A program made the translations under genes and the position numbers. A stretch of 47,990 nucleotides of DNA, from NCBI GenBank assembly GCA_003021905.1, contig PXPI01000066.1, positions 1-47,990 on the forward strand. The letters run 5' to 3'. The notes below the pieces were generated by a model. The model worked only from the letters and a program-made list of their open reading frames with translations. It was not told where the DNA came from and searched no databases. Origin of the DNA: Cyanobacteria bacterium SW_9_44_58. Its GTDB lineage: Bacteria; Cyanobacteriota; Cyanobacteriia; Cyanobacteriales; Rubidibacteraceae. The first letter of the stretch is position 1; every line of letters begins with the position of its first letter. Positions 8,821 through 19,419 of this stretch are shown here, piece after piece.

Positions 8821-9282
8821 AGTTTCTCCCTATATTTAGAGTCATCAAACAAATTTTTTAACCCAATAGCCTTAAGGTTTTGAGGAACGCCAGGGCGGTT
8901 TACTATTACATCAAGCCAACTTAGCAAACCGAGCAATTTCCCTCGACTAGCCTAGAGGGGTTATAAGTAATTAGTCTTATGTTGGGTACTTGGGTACTAA
9001 ACTCGAATCTTACCATTAACAGAAGACTCTCTACAAGGAAAACCTTAGCGAGTTCCTCACCTTTGAAGGGATCTTTGATGATTTTCCAACTAAATCCAAA
9101 CGAAAACTTCTTTCAATCTCTACCCTGCTGAGGCCTAACTAAACCTCCAAATTGAAAGGATAAAGATAAAGCGCCAGATTAGCTGCCATCCCTCTCTGAA
9201 GCGATAAACAATGAGTTTGATGATCGCGATGAATCTGATACGGTAGAGGTTAATCAAACTTCAATCAAGAGGAGACCTTAAC
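8821..9282. promoter_or_regulatory. Divergent prk/trxA intergenic region with a tandem 8-bp repeat
   Basis: This is 462 bp without a gene. It must hold the promoters of prk and trxA, although no textbook -35/-10 pair stands out. At 8982-8997 the octamer TTGGGTAC occurs twice back to back. An imperfect hairpin (CCCTC and GAGGG around 8940-8959) lies just beside it. A LysR-type or other regulator could bind here, but this is only a guess. I looked for the small RNA Yfr1, which sits near trxA in some cyanobacteria, and did not find its core motif. Confidence 0.4.
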
Positions 9283-9606
9283 GTGGCAGAAACAGCTTAT
9301 ATTCAGAGCGAAGCTGAATTTGACGAACTCAAAAACAACCAATCTGTATTAGTCGTTGATTGTACAGCCACTTGGTGTGGTCCCTGTAAGCTGGTTTCGC
9401 CATTAATTGACCAGTTGGCAGACGCATACAGCGATCGCGCCAAAGTGTGCAAGCTAGACTTAGATGATAATAAAGATGTGGCCAAACGCTTTGAAATTAA
9501 AAGCATTCCCGCAGTCATGTTTTTTAAGGAAGGGGAACTGGTGGAAACTTTAGTGGGAGCAAAAGCTTACGAACAATATAGTGAAGAACTAGAAAAACAC
9601 CTTTAG
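9283..9606 (+). CDS. trxA: Thioredoxin
   Basis: Small dithiol-disulfide protein that passes electrons from ferredoxin- or NADPH-thioredoxin reductase to target enzymes. Residues 31-36 are WCGPCK, with active-site Cys32 and Cys35; the conserved cis-proline occurs in KSIPAVMFF. The 107-residue length is normal. The start is a GTG at 9283 behind AGAGGAG. The region just N-terminal to the active site reads VVDCTAT rather than the common VDFWA, giving an extra cysteine at residue 27. This resembles some cyanobacterial thioredoxin subtypes, but I do not assign one. Confidence 0.93.
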   Translation: MAETAYIQSEAEFDELKNNQSVLVVDCTATWCGPCKLVSPLIDQLADAYSDRAKVCKLDLDDNKDVAKRFEIKSIPAVMFFKEGELVETLVGAKAYEQYSEELEKHL

Positions 9607-9642
9607 TCGAAAGGATCGCTCAGTAAGTGGAATGAATGCTCT

Positions 9643-9681
9643 GATGCCCTAGTCCCTATTGCCTTGGAATGTTAGGGTATC
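9643..9681 (+). terminator. Stem-loop between trxA and petH
   Basis: GATGCCCTA (9643-9651) pairs with TAGGGTATC (9673-9681) over nine positions including one G-U pair, with a 21-nt loop. No clear T-tract follows, so it may be a weak terminator or part of the petH leader. Confidence 0.35.
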
Positions 9682-9732
9682 AGGTTGGTCATGCTTTTAA
9701 GCAACAATGTTTAGATAATTTTTGTAAGATAA

Positions 9733-10983
<1,251 letters not shown>

Positions 10984-11018
10984 ATTCTGTTTTATGCCGA
11001 TTGTCGAATGAACCGAAC

Positions 11019-11060
11019 GAGCGCGTTTGCGTTGCCTAAGCCGGTAGCGTAGACGCGCTC
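11019..11060. repeat. GC-rich inverted repeat between petH and ftsH
   Basis: GAGCGCGT at 11019-11026 is exactly repeated in reverse complement as ACGCGCTC at 11053-11060. The interior also has a partly self-complementary core (GCC and GGT arms). It resembles the small palindromic repeats dispersed in cyanobacterial genomes and may also end petH transcription, since TTGATTTTG follows. Only one copy was noticed in this window. Confidence 0.5.
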
Positions 11061-11224
11061 TTGATTTTGATAAATCCCTGAAAAATATGTTAAGTTAAGT
11101 TAAGAAAGTCAAATTATAAAATATAAGGTTACAACCCCTTAAAACTCTCTCCCAAAGAGGAGGAAATCCTAAAAAAACTTGACTTAAACATTAATTATTG
11201 TTAGAAACGCAAAGGACTTAAAAA

Positions 11225-13114
11225 ATGAAACTACCTTGGCGGGTAATATTGCTTTGGACATTACCAATTCTTGTCGTCGGCTTCTTTCTCTGGCAGGGAA
11301 CCTTTTCTCCAAGCCCAGGAGATGCTAGCGGCAATCGAGCCAATACCCAGCTTAGTTATGGCCGTTTTCTAAACTATTTAGAATCCAACCGGGTGCAAGC
11401 TGTCGATTTGTACGATAATGGTCGAACCGCGATCGTAGAAGCCAGTGATCCCCAACTCAATGGCAATGTTCAACGTTATCGGGTTGATTTGCCTGAAGAA
11501 GCACCGGAATTAATTACTAAGATGCGAGAAGCCGATGTGGAAATTGATTCCCATGATAATGGGGATAACGGTGCAATTTGGGGCTTCTTAGGCAATCTAA
11601 TTTTCCCAGTTTTACTCATTGGCGCCTTATTCTTCCTCTTCCGCCGCTCCAACCAAGGAGGAGGCGGTCCCGGACAAGCCATGAACTTCGGCAAATCGAA
11701 GGCACGTTTCCAAATGGAAGCGAAAACGGGCGTCCTCTTCGATGATGTCGCTGGTATTGAAGAAGCAAAAGAAGAACTGCAAGAAGTTGTTACCTTCCTG
11801 AAACAGCCGGAACGGTTTACTGCAGTTGGCGCCAAAATTCCAAAAGGAGCTCTCTTAGTAGGTCCCCCTGGAACCGGGAAAACGTTAATGGCAAAAGCCA
11901 TTGCCGGTGAAGCCGGTGTTCCCTTCTTCAGTATCTCTGGCTCCGAATTTGTGGAAATGTTTGTGGGAGTCGGCGCCTCTCGCGTCCGCGACCTGTTCAA
12001 GAAAGCCAAAGAAAATGCCCCCTGCCTCATCTTTATTGATGAAATTGATGCCGTTGGCCGTCAACGGGGCGCTGGTATCGGCGGCGGCAACGATGAGCGG
12101 GAACAAACCCTCAACCAGTTGCTAACGGAAATGGATGGATTTGAAGGCAATACGGGCATTATCATTATTGCTGCCACCAACCGTCCGGATGTCCTCGATA
12201 CGGCTCTGTTGCGTCCCGGACGTTTCGACCGGCAAGTGAGTGTGGATGCCCCAGATGTCAAAGGACGGGTTTCCATCCTTAATGTTCATGCTCGCAACAA
12301 GAAGCTAGATCCCGATGTTTCTCTAGAGTCCATTGCCCGACGGACACCTGGATTCACCGGCGCTGATTTAGCGAACTTGCTGAATGAAGCTGCCATCTTA
12401 ACGGCTCGCCGCCGTAAGGAAGCAATTACCTTAGCCGAAATTGACGATGCAGTGGATCGCGTTGTCGCCGGCATGGAAGGAACGCCCTTAGTGGATAGCA
12501 AGAGCAAGCGCTTAATTGCGTATCACGAATTAGGTCACGCCATTATCGGCACCTTGCTCAAAGACCACGATCCTGTGCAAAAAGTCACTCTCATTCCTCG
12601 CGGGCAAGCACAAGGCTTAACTTGGTTTACCCCCAATGAAGAGCAAACCCTTGTCTCTCGTGCGCAGTTGAAAGCTCGGATTACCGGTGCTTTAGGCGGT
12701 CGCGCCGCGGAAGAAGAAGTCTTTGGCGATGCGGAAGTTACCTCGGGCGCTGGCGGCGACTTGCAACAGCTTACCAACATGGCCCGGCAGATGGTCACCC
12801 GTTTTGGCATGTCGGATCTGGGTCCCATGTCTTGGGAAGAGCAAAATAGTCAAGTGTTCCTCGGCGGCGGTTTAAATCGCTCCGAATACTCCGAAGAAAT
12901 TTCTTCTCGCATTGATGCTCAAGTGCGGGAAATTGTCGAACAGTGCCACCAAAATGCTCGTCAGATTATCCGCGACAATCGGGTCGCTATTGACCGGTTA
13001 GTGGACTTGCTGATTGAAAAAGAAACCATTGATGGGGACGAGTTCCGCAAAATTCTCTCGGAATACACCGATATTCCCGAAAAAGAACAATATACGCCCC
13101 AATTGCAAAAATAG
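11225..13114 (+). CDS. ftsH: ATP-dependent zinc metalloprotease FtsH (thylakoid type)
   Basis: Membrane AAA+ protease that degrades damaged membrane proteins, including photosystem II D1. In 629 residues there are two membrane helices (7-24 and about 119-139), Walker A GPPGTGKT (213-220), Walker B ending at Asp272-Glu273, the SRH around [19 protein letters not shown], and the zinc site HELGH (434-438). The HELGH spelling with Leu is a minor variation on HEAGH or HEVGH. The region after the zinc site ([18 protein letters not shown]) is like cyanobacterial FtsH2/FtsH4. A strong terminator follows. Confidence 0.97.
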   Translation: MKLPWRVILLWTLPILVVGFFLWQGTFSPSPGDASGNRANTQLSYGRFLNYLESNRVQAVDLYDNGRTAIVEASDPQLNGNVQRYRVDLPEEAPELITKMREADVEIDSHDNGDNGAIWGFLGNLIFPVLLIGALFFLFRRSNQGGGGPGQAMNFGKSKARFQMEAKTGVLFDDVAGIEEAKEELQEVVTFLKQPERFTAVGAKIPKGALLVGPPGTGKTLMAKAIAGEAGVPFFSISGSEFVEMFVGVGASRVRDLFKKAKENAPCLIFIDEIDAVGRQRGAGIGGGNDEREQTLNQLLTEMDGFEGNTGIIIIAATNRPDVLDTALLRPGRFDRQVSVDAPDVKGRVSILNVHARNKKLDPDVSLESIARRTPGFTGADLANLLNEAAILTARRRKEAITLAEIDDAVDRVVAGMEGTPLVDSKSKRLIAYHELGHAIIGTLLKDHDPVQKVTLIPRGQAQGLTWFTPNEEQTLVSRAQLKARITGALGGRAAEEEVFGDAEVTSGAGGDLQQLTNMARQMVTRFGMSDLGPMSWEEQNSQVFLGGGLNRSEYSEEISSRIDAQVREIVEQCHQNARQIIRDNRVAIDRLVDLLIEKETIDGDEFRKILSEYTDIPEKEQYTPQLQK

Positions 13115-13145
13115 CAACACTAACCTAAGGGGTTAAAAAATGAAG

Positions 13146-13178
13146 AAAGAGATGGGTCATTCTCCCATCTCTTTTTTT
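13146..13178 (+). terminator. Rho-independent terminator of ftsH
   Basis: AAAGAGATGGG (13146-13156) is perfectly complementary to CCCATCTCTTT (13164-13174) with a 7-nt loop, and seven T residues run through 13172-13178. It lies 31 bp after the ftsH stop. Confidence 0.92.
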
Positions 13179-13240
13179 AGTTGGCAGAACGCGATCGCGC
13201 CTAAATTAATGTACATCACACTTTGCCTAAAAAACACAAA

Positions 13241-13396
13241 ATGAACGTCACGATTCGACAAGCGCGATCGGATGAAATAGAGACAATTATTGATTTACAA
13301 ACGCGATCGCTTTCCGTATTATTATCTAAAGAATGGGGTGAGCTACTCTCTTTACCCTTTTTCCCAATTACTCTACCTATTTGTAGCATTAATTAA
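13241..13396 (+). pseudogene. Truncated N-terminus of a GNAT-type acetyltransferase
   Basis: A 51-codon frame from ATG 13241 to TAA 13396. Its first 32 residues (MNVTIRQARSDEIETIIDLQ, then TRSLSVLLSKEW) have the typical start of a GNAT N-acetyltransferase: beta1, then the helix with a conserved acidic/polar face. After the GEL at residues 33-35 the sequence turns hydrophobic and stops, and the acetyl-CoA-binding half is missing. The following bases show no continuation in other frames, so this is probably a gene remnant, cut off between two terminators. Two HIP1-type sites fall inside it. Confidence 0.5.
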
Positions 13397-13451
13397 TTAA
13401 ATCCGTATAATATTATCAGACTTGATTCGTACTGGAAGCAAATCCCATGAC

Positions 13452-13495
13452 AAAAAAAAGAAAAAATGAAGATTGGGTTACACCTTCTCACCCAA
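13452..13495 (-). terminator. Terminator downstream of sucrose synthase
   Basis: Read on the minus strand, TTGGGT and ACCCAA (at 13473-13478 and 13490-13495) form a 6-bp stem. It is followed by a long U-rich tract (A-rich on the plus strand, 13452-13467), about 40 bp after the gene's stop. Confidence 0.7.
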
Positions 13496-13532
13496 CCTTG
13501 GTTTTTATAATCAATCCAATTTCCAGCTTAAG

Positions 13533-15956
13533 CTAGAGATTAGCGTGTTTCTCTAACAACGCTTTTGCCCTTGGTTTGTAAATGAGATAAAACAGCGATT
13601 CAATGTAGCGCAACATATCCTCTCGATTTTCTTTAGAGGTAAAGTTCCAGAAGCCATAAATGCGCGCTAGAGATAACAGTTTATTGGTGTGAATTTTCCA
13701 GGTGTAATTGCTGTAAACGCGTTGCATGGCTTTTTGGGAGACTTCTTCCCAGAGTTCCGGTTCTTTCTCGCATTTCGCAACAAAATCAAGAAGTTTTTGT
13801 GCCGTCTCTTCTAAATGGGTGGGATTAATGTAGAACCCGCTGACTTGGTCTTGAATAATTTCCAAAGGACCGCCGAATTGGGTTCCAAAGGTGGGTAAAC
13901 CGGAAATCATCGCTTCTAAAATGGTGAGACCAAAGGCTTCAAATAAAGCGGGCTGCACAAAAATGCCTTTATGATCTGCAATGACGCGATAAACTTCCCC
14001 CGACTCAGTTTTAGCAAGTCGCACCCCCAACCAACGAATTTTCCCATAGAGGTGGTATTCGTCAATGAGACGATACATTTTCTCAATTTCTTGGCGTTCC
14101 TCGCTATCGTCGGTTTCCGAGACGCGAAGTTTCCCTGCCACCAGAATGAGGTTACAGTGTTGTTGCAACTCTGGCGACCGTCCAAAACATTCCACTAACC
14201 CGGTGAGGTTTTTAATCCGGTCTAAACGCGCCATGGAAAACAAGGGACGCTTATTGGGATCTTCCAGTTTTCCAAAGACTTGCGACTCATCTTCTTTGTA
14301 GAATAATAGTTCTTCCACTTGTTCCACGCGATTCGGTATTCGATCTTCCTTATTGGTGTAGGGAAAATAAATGTTTTCGTTGACCCCAGGGGGAACAACA
14401 TTAAACTTGGGAGAAAATAGTTCTATGCCATTGACCACATGATACAAATCGGGCATCGTAAAGTTTTGGTAAGACTCATACTGCCCTACACTGTCAGGTC
14501 GTCCCACAATTTCTTGATAGGTACTGCTGATAATGCACTGGGCGGCGTTCATGGCAATTAAATCTGCCGTAAATTGAATGGAAAAGTGATAGGTATCCTC
14601 TAAATCTTGCCAATAGAGGTTGCTAAACAGATATTTGGATTTTTCTAATGCGTGGGCAACATTAAATTGCGTCACATTAAGACGGCGGGCTAATAGAAAC
14701 GCGACTAAATTGCCATCGGAATAGTTGCCAATAATGAGATCCGGCTTTCCCTCCAATTCCGCGCCAATTTCTCGTTCGGCATCAATGGCGTAGGTTTCTA
14801 AATAGGGCCAAATTTCAAACCGAGAAATCCAATTTTGTGTCACATTGGGATTATACTCCCGGAAGGGGACTCGTAAGATCCAAGCATTGTCAGTGCCATG
14901 GACTTTTTCTAAGCGTTCGTTGCAGCGAGTGCCGTCATTATTGGGAATGAGACGAGACAGAATTAAAACTTTGGGTTTCACGCCCAAACCGCTTAATCCC
15001 GCCAACTCGATATCTTCTTCCAGTTGTTTTTCCAAACTGCGGGCTTGGTCTAAGACATAAACGACTTGACCGCCTGTATCTGGTCGTCCTAAGACCCCTT
15101 CTTGGCCAAACCAACCATGAACCGAGACCAAGACAATTTTGAAAATCATGGGAATGCGGGAAAGGAAGGCTTCTAGCCCTTTGCTTTCTGGGGAGTCAAT
15201 GAGTTCATCCAGAATTTCCAGGCTTTCTTGAATCCGCCCTGCCGTGTTTCCCCAACCGGGTTCAAATCCCATGTTTTGCAAGTCGAAGCGGAACTCTTCA
15301 TAGGGCTTATCACTGGGAAAATCGCTGACAAAGGCGAGGGCGCGTTTCACTTGGGCAGAAAGTTGATGTTGATCTTGAATTCGTCCGTTGATAAGGAGAG
15401 GAACACCTTGATAACTATGCAGACTGAGGAAATTGTAAACGGCTGTTAGCCACTGATTGGGATCTTGGAAGAGTTTACTGGACATGTAGCGGTTGAGGAA
15501 GTCAACCCCGCGCCCAATGTTTTTGGAGTCTTTAATAATGGGAGAGTAGTCATAGAACGGTTGGAAGTCAATCTCAAACACATCCCCTTCTTCCGGGTGA
15601 TAGTGATTAACATAGCGATCGCGCACATCTAATAATTCTTGCTTAGTCAGGTGTTCTACTGTTAAGTCGTCTAAGACGCGATAGCTTTCCTGTTTGGCAA
15701 TTTGCGGGCGAATAATGAGATAAAGACTTTCGTATTCCAAAATCAGTTCTTGGGTATAGTAAATGAGGCGGCCCAAGGCTGAGGTTTTGGCATACTCCGG
15801 CGATTTTTCCTGATCTTGACAGAATTCAGAAAAGGCATTGAGAATATCGTTGCGCAGGAGATAACGATGAAAACCCTCACGACGCAGGAGATCAATAAAG
15901 TCCTGCAAGTCTTTATGTTCTTTGCTTTCGATGACAGCTTGCAATAACTCAGACAT
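13533..15956 (-). CDS. susA: Sucrose synthase
   Basis: Reversible GT4 enzyme: sucrose plus NDP gives NDP-glucose plus fructose. In cyanobacteria it mainly cleaves sucrose and links the compatible solute to glycogen and ADP-glucose pools. At 807 residues it has the usual length. The N-terminal regulatory domain (about 1-270) is followed by the GT-B core with GWFGQEGVLGRPDTGGQVVY and the C-terminal EAFGLTILEAMISGLPTFGT (E-x7-E) motif. The start is the ATG at 15956 with AAGGA seven bases before it; an in-frame TTG just upstream is rejected. It diverges from the GT2-ggpP pair, so osmolyte genes share a control region. Confidence 0.95.
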   Translation of the reverse strand: MSELLQAVIESKEHKDLQDFIDLLRREGFHRYLLRNDILNAFSEFCQDQEKSPEYAKTSALGRLIYYTQELILEYESLYLIIRPQIAKQESYRVLDDLTVEHLTKQELLDVRDRYVNHYHPEEGDVFEIDFQPFYDYSPIIKDSKNIGRGVDFLNRYMSSKLFQDPNQWLTAVYNFLSLHSYQGVPLLINGRIQDQHQLSAQVKRALAFVSDFPSDKPYEEFRFDLQNMGFEPGWGNTAGRIQESLEILDELIDSPESKGLEAFLSRIPMIFKIVLVSVHGWFGQEGVLGRPDTGGQVVYVLDQARSLEKQLEEDIELAGLSGLGVKPKVLILSRLIPNNDGTRCNERLEKVHGTDNAWILRVPFREYNPNVTQNWISRFEIWPYLETYAIDAEREIGAELEGKPDLIIGNYSDGNLVAFLLARRLNVTQFNVAHALEKSKYLFSNLYWQDLEDTYHFSIQFTADLIAMNAAQCIISSTYQEIVGRPDSVGQYESYQNFTMPDLYHVVNGIELFSPKFNVVPPGVNENIYFPYTNKEDRIPNRVEQVEELLFYKEDESQVFGKLEDPNKRPLFSMARLDRIKNLTGLVECFGRSPELQQHCNLILVAGKLRVSETDDSEERQEIEKMYRLIDEYHLYGKIRWLGVRLAKTESGEVYRVIADHKGIFVQPALFEAFGLTILEAMISGLPTFGTQFGGPLEIIQDQVSGFYINPTHLEETAQKLLDFVAKCEKEPELWEEVSQKAMQRVYSNYTWKIHTNKLLSLARIYGFWNFTSKENREDMLRYIESLFYLIYKPRAKALLEKHANL

Positions 15957-16114
15957 CAATATTTCCTTTTTGCTTTGCTTACAACTTGGTCAACTACTAT
16001 GGGGAAAGTTTGCGATGGGTTTCGACTTCCTTAAGGAATAATTCGTCTTGACGAAGATAGCGCGATCGCGCTTTGATCAGTGTGTAACTGTCACACCAAC
16101 GTGAGGAGATTGTC

Positions 16115-17059
16115 TTGACTAAACTCATTATACAAATCCCCTGTTACAACGAGGAAGCGACGTTAGGGGCTACCTTAGCCGATCTTCCCCGTGAAGTTCC
16201 TGGGGTGGATCAAGTGGAATGGCTAATTATTGATGATGGGAGTCGCGATCGCACAATTGAAGTCGCCAAAGCCAGTGGGGTTGATCATATTATTCGTCAT
16301 CCCAAAAATCAAGGACTAGCTAAGGCATTTATGAGCGGTTTAAGGGCAAGCTTGGCTGCTGATGCTGATATTATCGTCAATACTGATGCTGACAACCAAT
16401 ATTGTGCAGCCGATATTCCCTCTCTTATTGAGCCTATTTTACTAAAACAAGCAGATATTGTCGTTGGGGCGCGTCCCATTAGCAGAATTCCTCACTTTTC
16501 TCCTCTCAAGAAAACCTTGCAACGATTAGGGAGTTATGTGGTCCGTTTAGCAAGCAATACTAACATTCCCGATGCCCCAAGCGGGTTTCGCGCCTTTAGT
16601 CAACAAGCGACATTACAAATTAATGTGTTTGATAACTACACTTATACCTTAGAAACAATTATTCAAGCCGGGCAAAAAGGAATCGCCATTACTTCCGTTC
16701 CCGTCAGAATCAATGAGGATTTGCGACCTTCTCGTTTGGTTAAAAGTACCCCTGGTTACATCTGGCGGTCGATGATAACGATTCTTCGCATTTTTATGTT
16801 GTATAATCCCCTGCGTTTCTTTCTTATTACCGGTTCTATTCCCTTTAGTATGGGATTTCTCTTAGGCGTGCGTTGGCTAATTTTCTTTTTTATGGGCGCC
16901 GAACGAACCCGCATTCCCAGTTTAATTTTAACGGCCATTTTAATTTTAATTGGCTTTCAATTATGGATGTTTGGGTTAGTGGCTGATTTAATGGCAGCTA
17001 ATCGCCAACTCATGGAAGATATTCAAAGCCATTTGCGAAAGCAAACCTATAAGTCTTAG
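16115..17059 (+). CDS. GT2 family glycosyltransferase with two C-terminal membrane helices
   Basis: A polyprenol-phosphate sugar transferase-like protein of 314 residues. The GT-A domain has IPCYNEEATLGATL at the N-terminus, the IIDDGSRD motif near residue 42 and NTDADNQY (metal DxD) near residue 93. Two hydrophobic segments follow (about 228-252 and 262-285), like DPM1/GtrB-type enzymes that load a sugar onto a lipid carrier. The start is a TTG at 16115, chosen because GAGGAG sits six bases upstream and no suitable ATG follows. ggpP begins 19 bp after the stop, so the two are probably one operon. The sugar donor cannot be read from sequence. Confidence 0.82.
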   Translation: MTKLIIQIPCYNEEATLGATLADLPREVPGVDQVEWLIIDDGSRDRTIEVAKASGVDHIIRHPKNQGLAKAFMSGLRASLAADADIIVNTDADNQYCAADIPSLIEPILLKQADIVVGARPISRIPHFSPLKKTLQRLGSYVVRLASNTNIPDAPSGFRAFSQQATLQINVFDNYTYTLETIIQAGQKGIAITSVPVRINEDLRPSRLVKSTPGYIWRSMITILRIFMLYNPLRFFLITGSIPFSMGFLLGVRWLIFFFMGAERTRIPSLILTAILILIGFQLWMFGLVADLMAANRQLMEDIQSHLRKQTYKS

Positions 17060-17078
17060 CGCGTTTTTAGTATCAAAA

Positions 17079-18359
17079 ATGAGTGAAACAGTTCACCCGC
17101 TACTCCAAGAAAAATCGCCTTCTCTTAATGGAGAAAAACTTGCCGATATTTTAATTAACCAGGAAAATATTCTGATTATTCAAGACTTAGATGGCGTTTG
17201 TATGGGGTTAGTGAAAGATCCCCTAAATCGAACAATTGATCCCAATTATGTCAAAGCTGCCAAGGCATTTGATAATCATTTTTATGTTTTAAGCAATGGC
17301 GAACATATTGGTAAACGCGGCGTCAACCCGATTATCGACCGCGCCTTTGGCGACGCTGAATTTGTGAAAGACAACGGCTTGTATTTGCCGGGATTAGGGG
17401 CAGGGGGTGTGCAATGGCAAGACCGTTTCGGCAAGGTTTCTCATCCTGGAGTAACTCAACAAGAATTAGATTTTTTAGCCGAAGTTCCCCAATGCATTCA
17501 ACAACAACTGCAAGACTTTTTGAATCAGCCTTCCATGCCTCCTTTTTCCACAAACATAGAAACATTAATTGAAGCCTCAATTTTAGATAACATGGCTTCC
17601 CCAACCGCCAATTTAAATACTTTATATGAACAGTTAAAAGCGTATCCGAAACTTTATGCCAGTTTACAAAAACGGATGCAACAGTTAATGGAAAACTTGC
17701 TTAGCCTCGCCCATCAACAAGGATTAACGAATTCCTTCTTTGTTCATTATGCGCCCAATTTAGGACGAGATGAAAATGGCAAAGAAATTCTAAAACCGGT
17801 TCAAGCAAACGATTCCGGAACGACTGATTTTCAATTTATGATTCGAGGGGCCATTAAAGAAGCAGGTGTCTTGGATATTTTAAATCGGTATTACTACCAA
17901 CGCACTGGCAACTATCCTTTAGGGAAATCCTTTAATGTTCGCAATGCCCCCCATAATTACTCTGATTTACTCGCGTTGGTTCACCAAAATTTTGATCCCA
18001 ATTTAATGCCCATTATGGTGGGAGTTGGGGATACTGTTAATAGCAGCGTCATCGAAAACAATGGGTCTCTCGAAGCCAGAAGAGGAGGCAACGATCGCGC
18101 TTTTCTGCAACTGATTCAAGACAGCCATCCTCACAATATTGTGGTCTATATTGATAGCAGCGGGGGCGAAGTTCAAAATCGGAAACCGGTTCGCCTAGAA
18201 ACAACAGCAGGTGGTGAAGCCAAAATTATTGAGGGGCCAACTGATCCCCGCGATACCGAGGATCCTTTAACGCTCAATGTGATCTTTCCCGGTGGGCACA
18301 CCGAATATACGGCATTTTTCCAAAACCTCGCCGCCCATCGCGGTTATTCTCCTATTTAA
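17079..18359 (+). CDS. ggpP: Glucosylglycerol-3-phosphate phosphatase
   Basis: Second step of glucosylglycerol synthesis, removing phosphate from the GgpS product to give the osmolyte. Also called stpA. The 426-residue protein has the HAD-like motif IIQDLDGVCMGLVKDP (Asp36, Asp38) and the later GVGDTVNSS acidic motif, matching the cyanobacterial GgpP family. The ATG at 17079 lacks a strong ribosome-binding site, consistent with coupling to the upstream glycosyltransferase. The partner ggpS is about 17 kb further on. A long hairpin follows the stop. Confidence 0.93.
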   Translation: MSETVHPLLQEKSPSLNGEKLADILINQENILIIQDLDGVCMGLVKDPLNRTIDPNYVKAAKAFDNHFYVLSNGEHIGKRGVNPIIDRAFGDAEFVKDNGLYLPGLGAGGVQWQDRFGKVSHPGVTQQELDFLAEVPQCIQQQLQDFLNQPSMPPFSTNIETLIEASILDNMASPTANLNTLYEQLKAYPKLYASLQKRMQQLMENLLSLAHQQGLTNSFFVHYAPNLGRDENGKEILKPVQANDSGTTDFQFMIRGAIKEAGVLDILNRYYYQRTGNYPLGKSFNVRNAPHNYSDLLALVHQNFDPNLMPIMVGVGDTVNSSVIENNGSLEARRGGNDRAFLQLIQDSHPHNIVVYIDSSGGEVQNRKPVRLETTAGGEAKIIEGPTDPRDTEDPLTLNVIFPGGHTEYTAFFQNLAAHRGYSPI

Positions 18360-18371
18360 AATCGTTTAAAA

Positions 18372-18420
18372 CACACCTGCGAAGCGCATGGCAGTTGTTT
18401 TCTGCCGCGCTTCTGGTGTG
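18372..18420. terminator. Long imperfect palindrome after ggpP
   Basis: Three nested paired blocks: CACACC with GGTGTG, GAAGCGC with GCGCTTC, and GGCAG with CTGCC, around a TTGTTTT loop. Together they make about 18 paired bases. There is no T-tract, so it is either a structure-driven terminator or RNA-stability element for ggpP, or a dispersed palindromic repeat. Confidence 0.55.
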
Positions 18421-18583
18421 ACAAATATATTGAGTGGAGTGCCGCGCGAGGCGACTTCTTGGGCGCACTTGCTATTCGCAGTGCTATCCTAGTCTTTCAA
18501 CTAGCTCCTCAAGCGTTAATTCCCATCCTCCCGATGGTACTACAATTAATTATAAAGAATAGAAAGCAAAATTGACAAGTGTT

Positions 18584-19414
18584 ATGGAATCGGTTATTTC
18601 CAGCGATTGGTTATTGAATTATCTCGATGATCCCAATGTGGTCATTATTGACTGTCGCTTTGACTTATCCCGCCCTAGCTGGGGACGTCAGCAATATGAA
18701 GCAAGCCATATCCCTGGTGCGTTTTATCTGGATTTGAACCAAGACTTATCTTCCCCAGTGCAAAAACATGGAAGACGACACCCGCTTCCCCATCCTGAGA
18801 CCTTGGCACAAAAGTTGGAAAATATGGGAATTCATTTCTCCCAAACCCGAGTTGTCGCTTATGATGATTCCCGTTTCGCCTTTGCTGCCCGTTTATGGTG
18901 GTTAATGCGCTATTTCGGCCATGATCAAGTTGCCGTATTGGATGGAGGGTGGCGTGCCTGGAAAATGGCAGGTTATCCTGTGAGTTCCGCAATTCCTTCT
19001 TCCAAAACCGGGAACTTTCCCCCTCAGCTTCGAAACGACTGGGTTGTGGATATAGAAGAAGTTAAGGCCCGTCAAGAAGACCGAAATGCTGTAATTATTG
19101 ACTCTAGAGATGCTGACCGTTATCGGGGGGAACGAGAACCCATTGACCCCGTAGCCGGTCATATTCCAGGGGCAGTAAATTTCCCGTGGAAAACGGCGAG
19201 TGACGAACAGGGCAATTTGTATTCTCCTGCGCAACAGCGGCAGCGCTGGTTAAACGGCGATCCCGCCATTGGCGAAAATCAAGAAAAAATTGTTTATTGC
19301 GGATCTGGGGTAACCGCTTGCGTCAATTTATTATCGCTGCATCTAGCGCAACTTCCCCAAGGGAAATTATATGCCGGCAGTTGGAGCGATTGGTGTTCTT
19401 ATCTGGAACAATAG
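18584..19414 (+). CDS. Sulfurtransferase with two rhodanese domains
   Basis: A 276-residue protein with tandem rhodanese domains (about 8-125 and 150-270). The first ends in the inactive form and the second carries the catalytic loop CGSGVT (VYCGSGVTACVN). That loop is typical of 3-mercaptopyruvate sulfurtransferases (SseA-like), whereas thiosulfate sulfurtransferases usually have CRKGVT. The motif HIPGAVNFPW lies in domain two. The start is taken as the ATG at 18584; a TTG four codons earlier in frame lacks support. It faces the convergent gene that ends 5 bp after it. Confidence 0.9.
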   Translation: MESVISSDWLLNYLDDPNVVIIDCRFDLSRPSWGRQQYEASHIPGAFYLDLNQDLSSPVQKHGRRHPLPHPETLAQKLENMGIHFSQTRVVAYDDSRFAFAARLWWLMRYFGHDQVAVLDGGWRAWKMAGYPVSSAIPSSKTGNFPPQLRNDWVVDIEEVKARQEDRNAVIIDSRDADRYRGEREPIDPVAGHIPGAVNFPWKTASDEQGNLYSPAQQRQRWLNGDPAIGENQEKIVYCGSGVTACVNLLSLHLAQLPQGKLYAGSWSDWCSYLEQ

Positions 19415-19419
19415 GCGGT

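Noticed and set aside
9000-9100. Small RNA Yfr1 near trxA
   Set aside because: The only similar sequence (GTTCCTCACC) lacks the characteristic ACTCCTCACAC core and the following terminator.
11476-12030. 184-residue antisense frame within ftsH
   Set aside because: It mirrors the conserved ftsH codons; there is no ribosome-binding site or domain, so it is a shadow.
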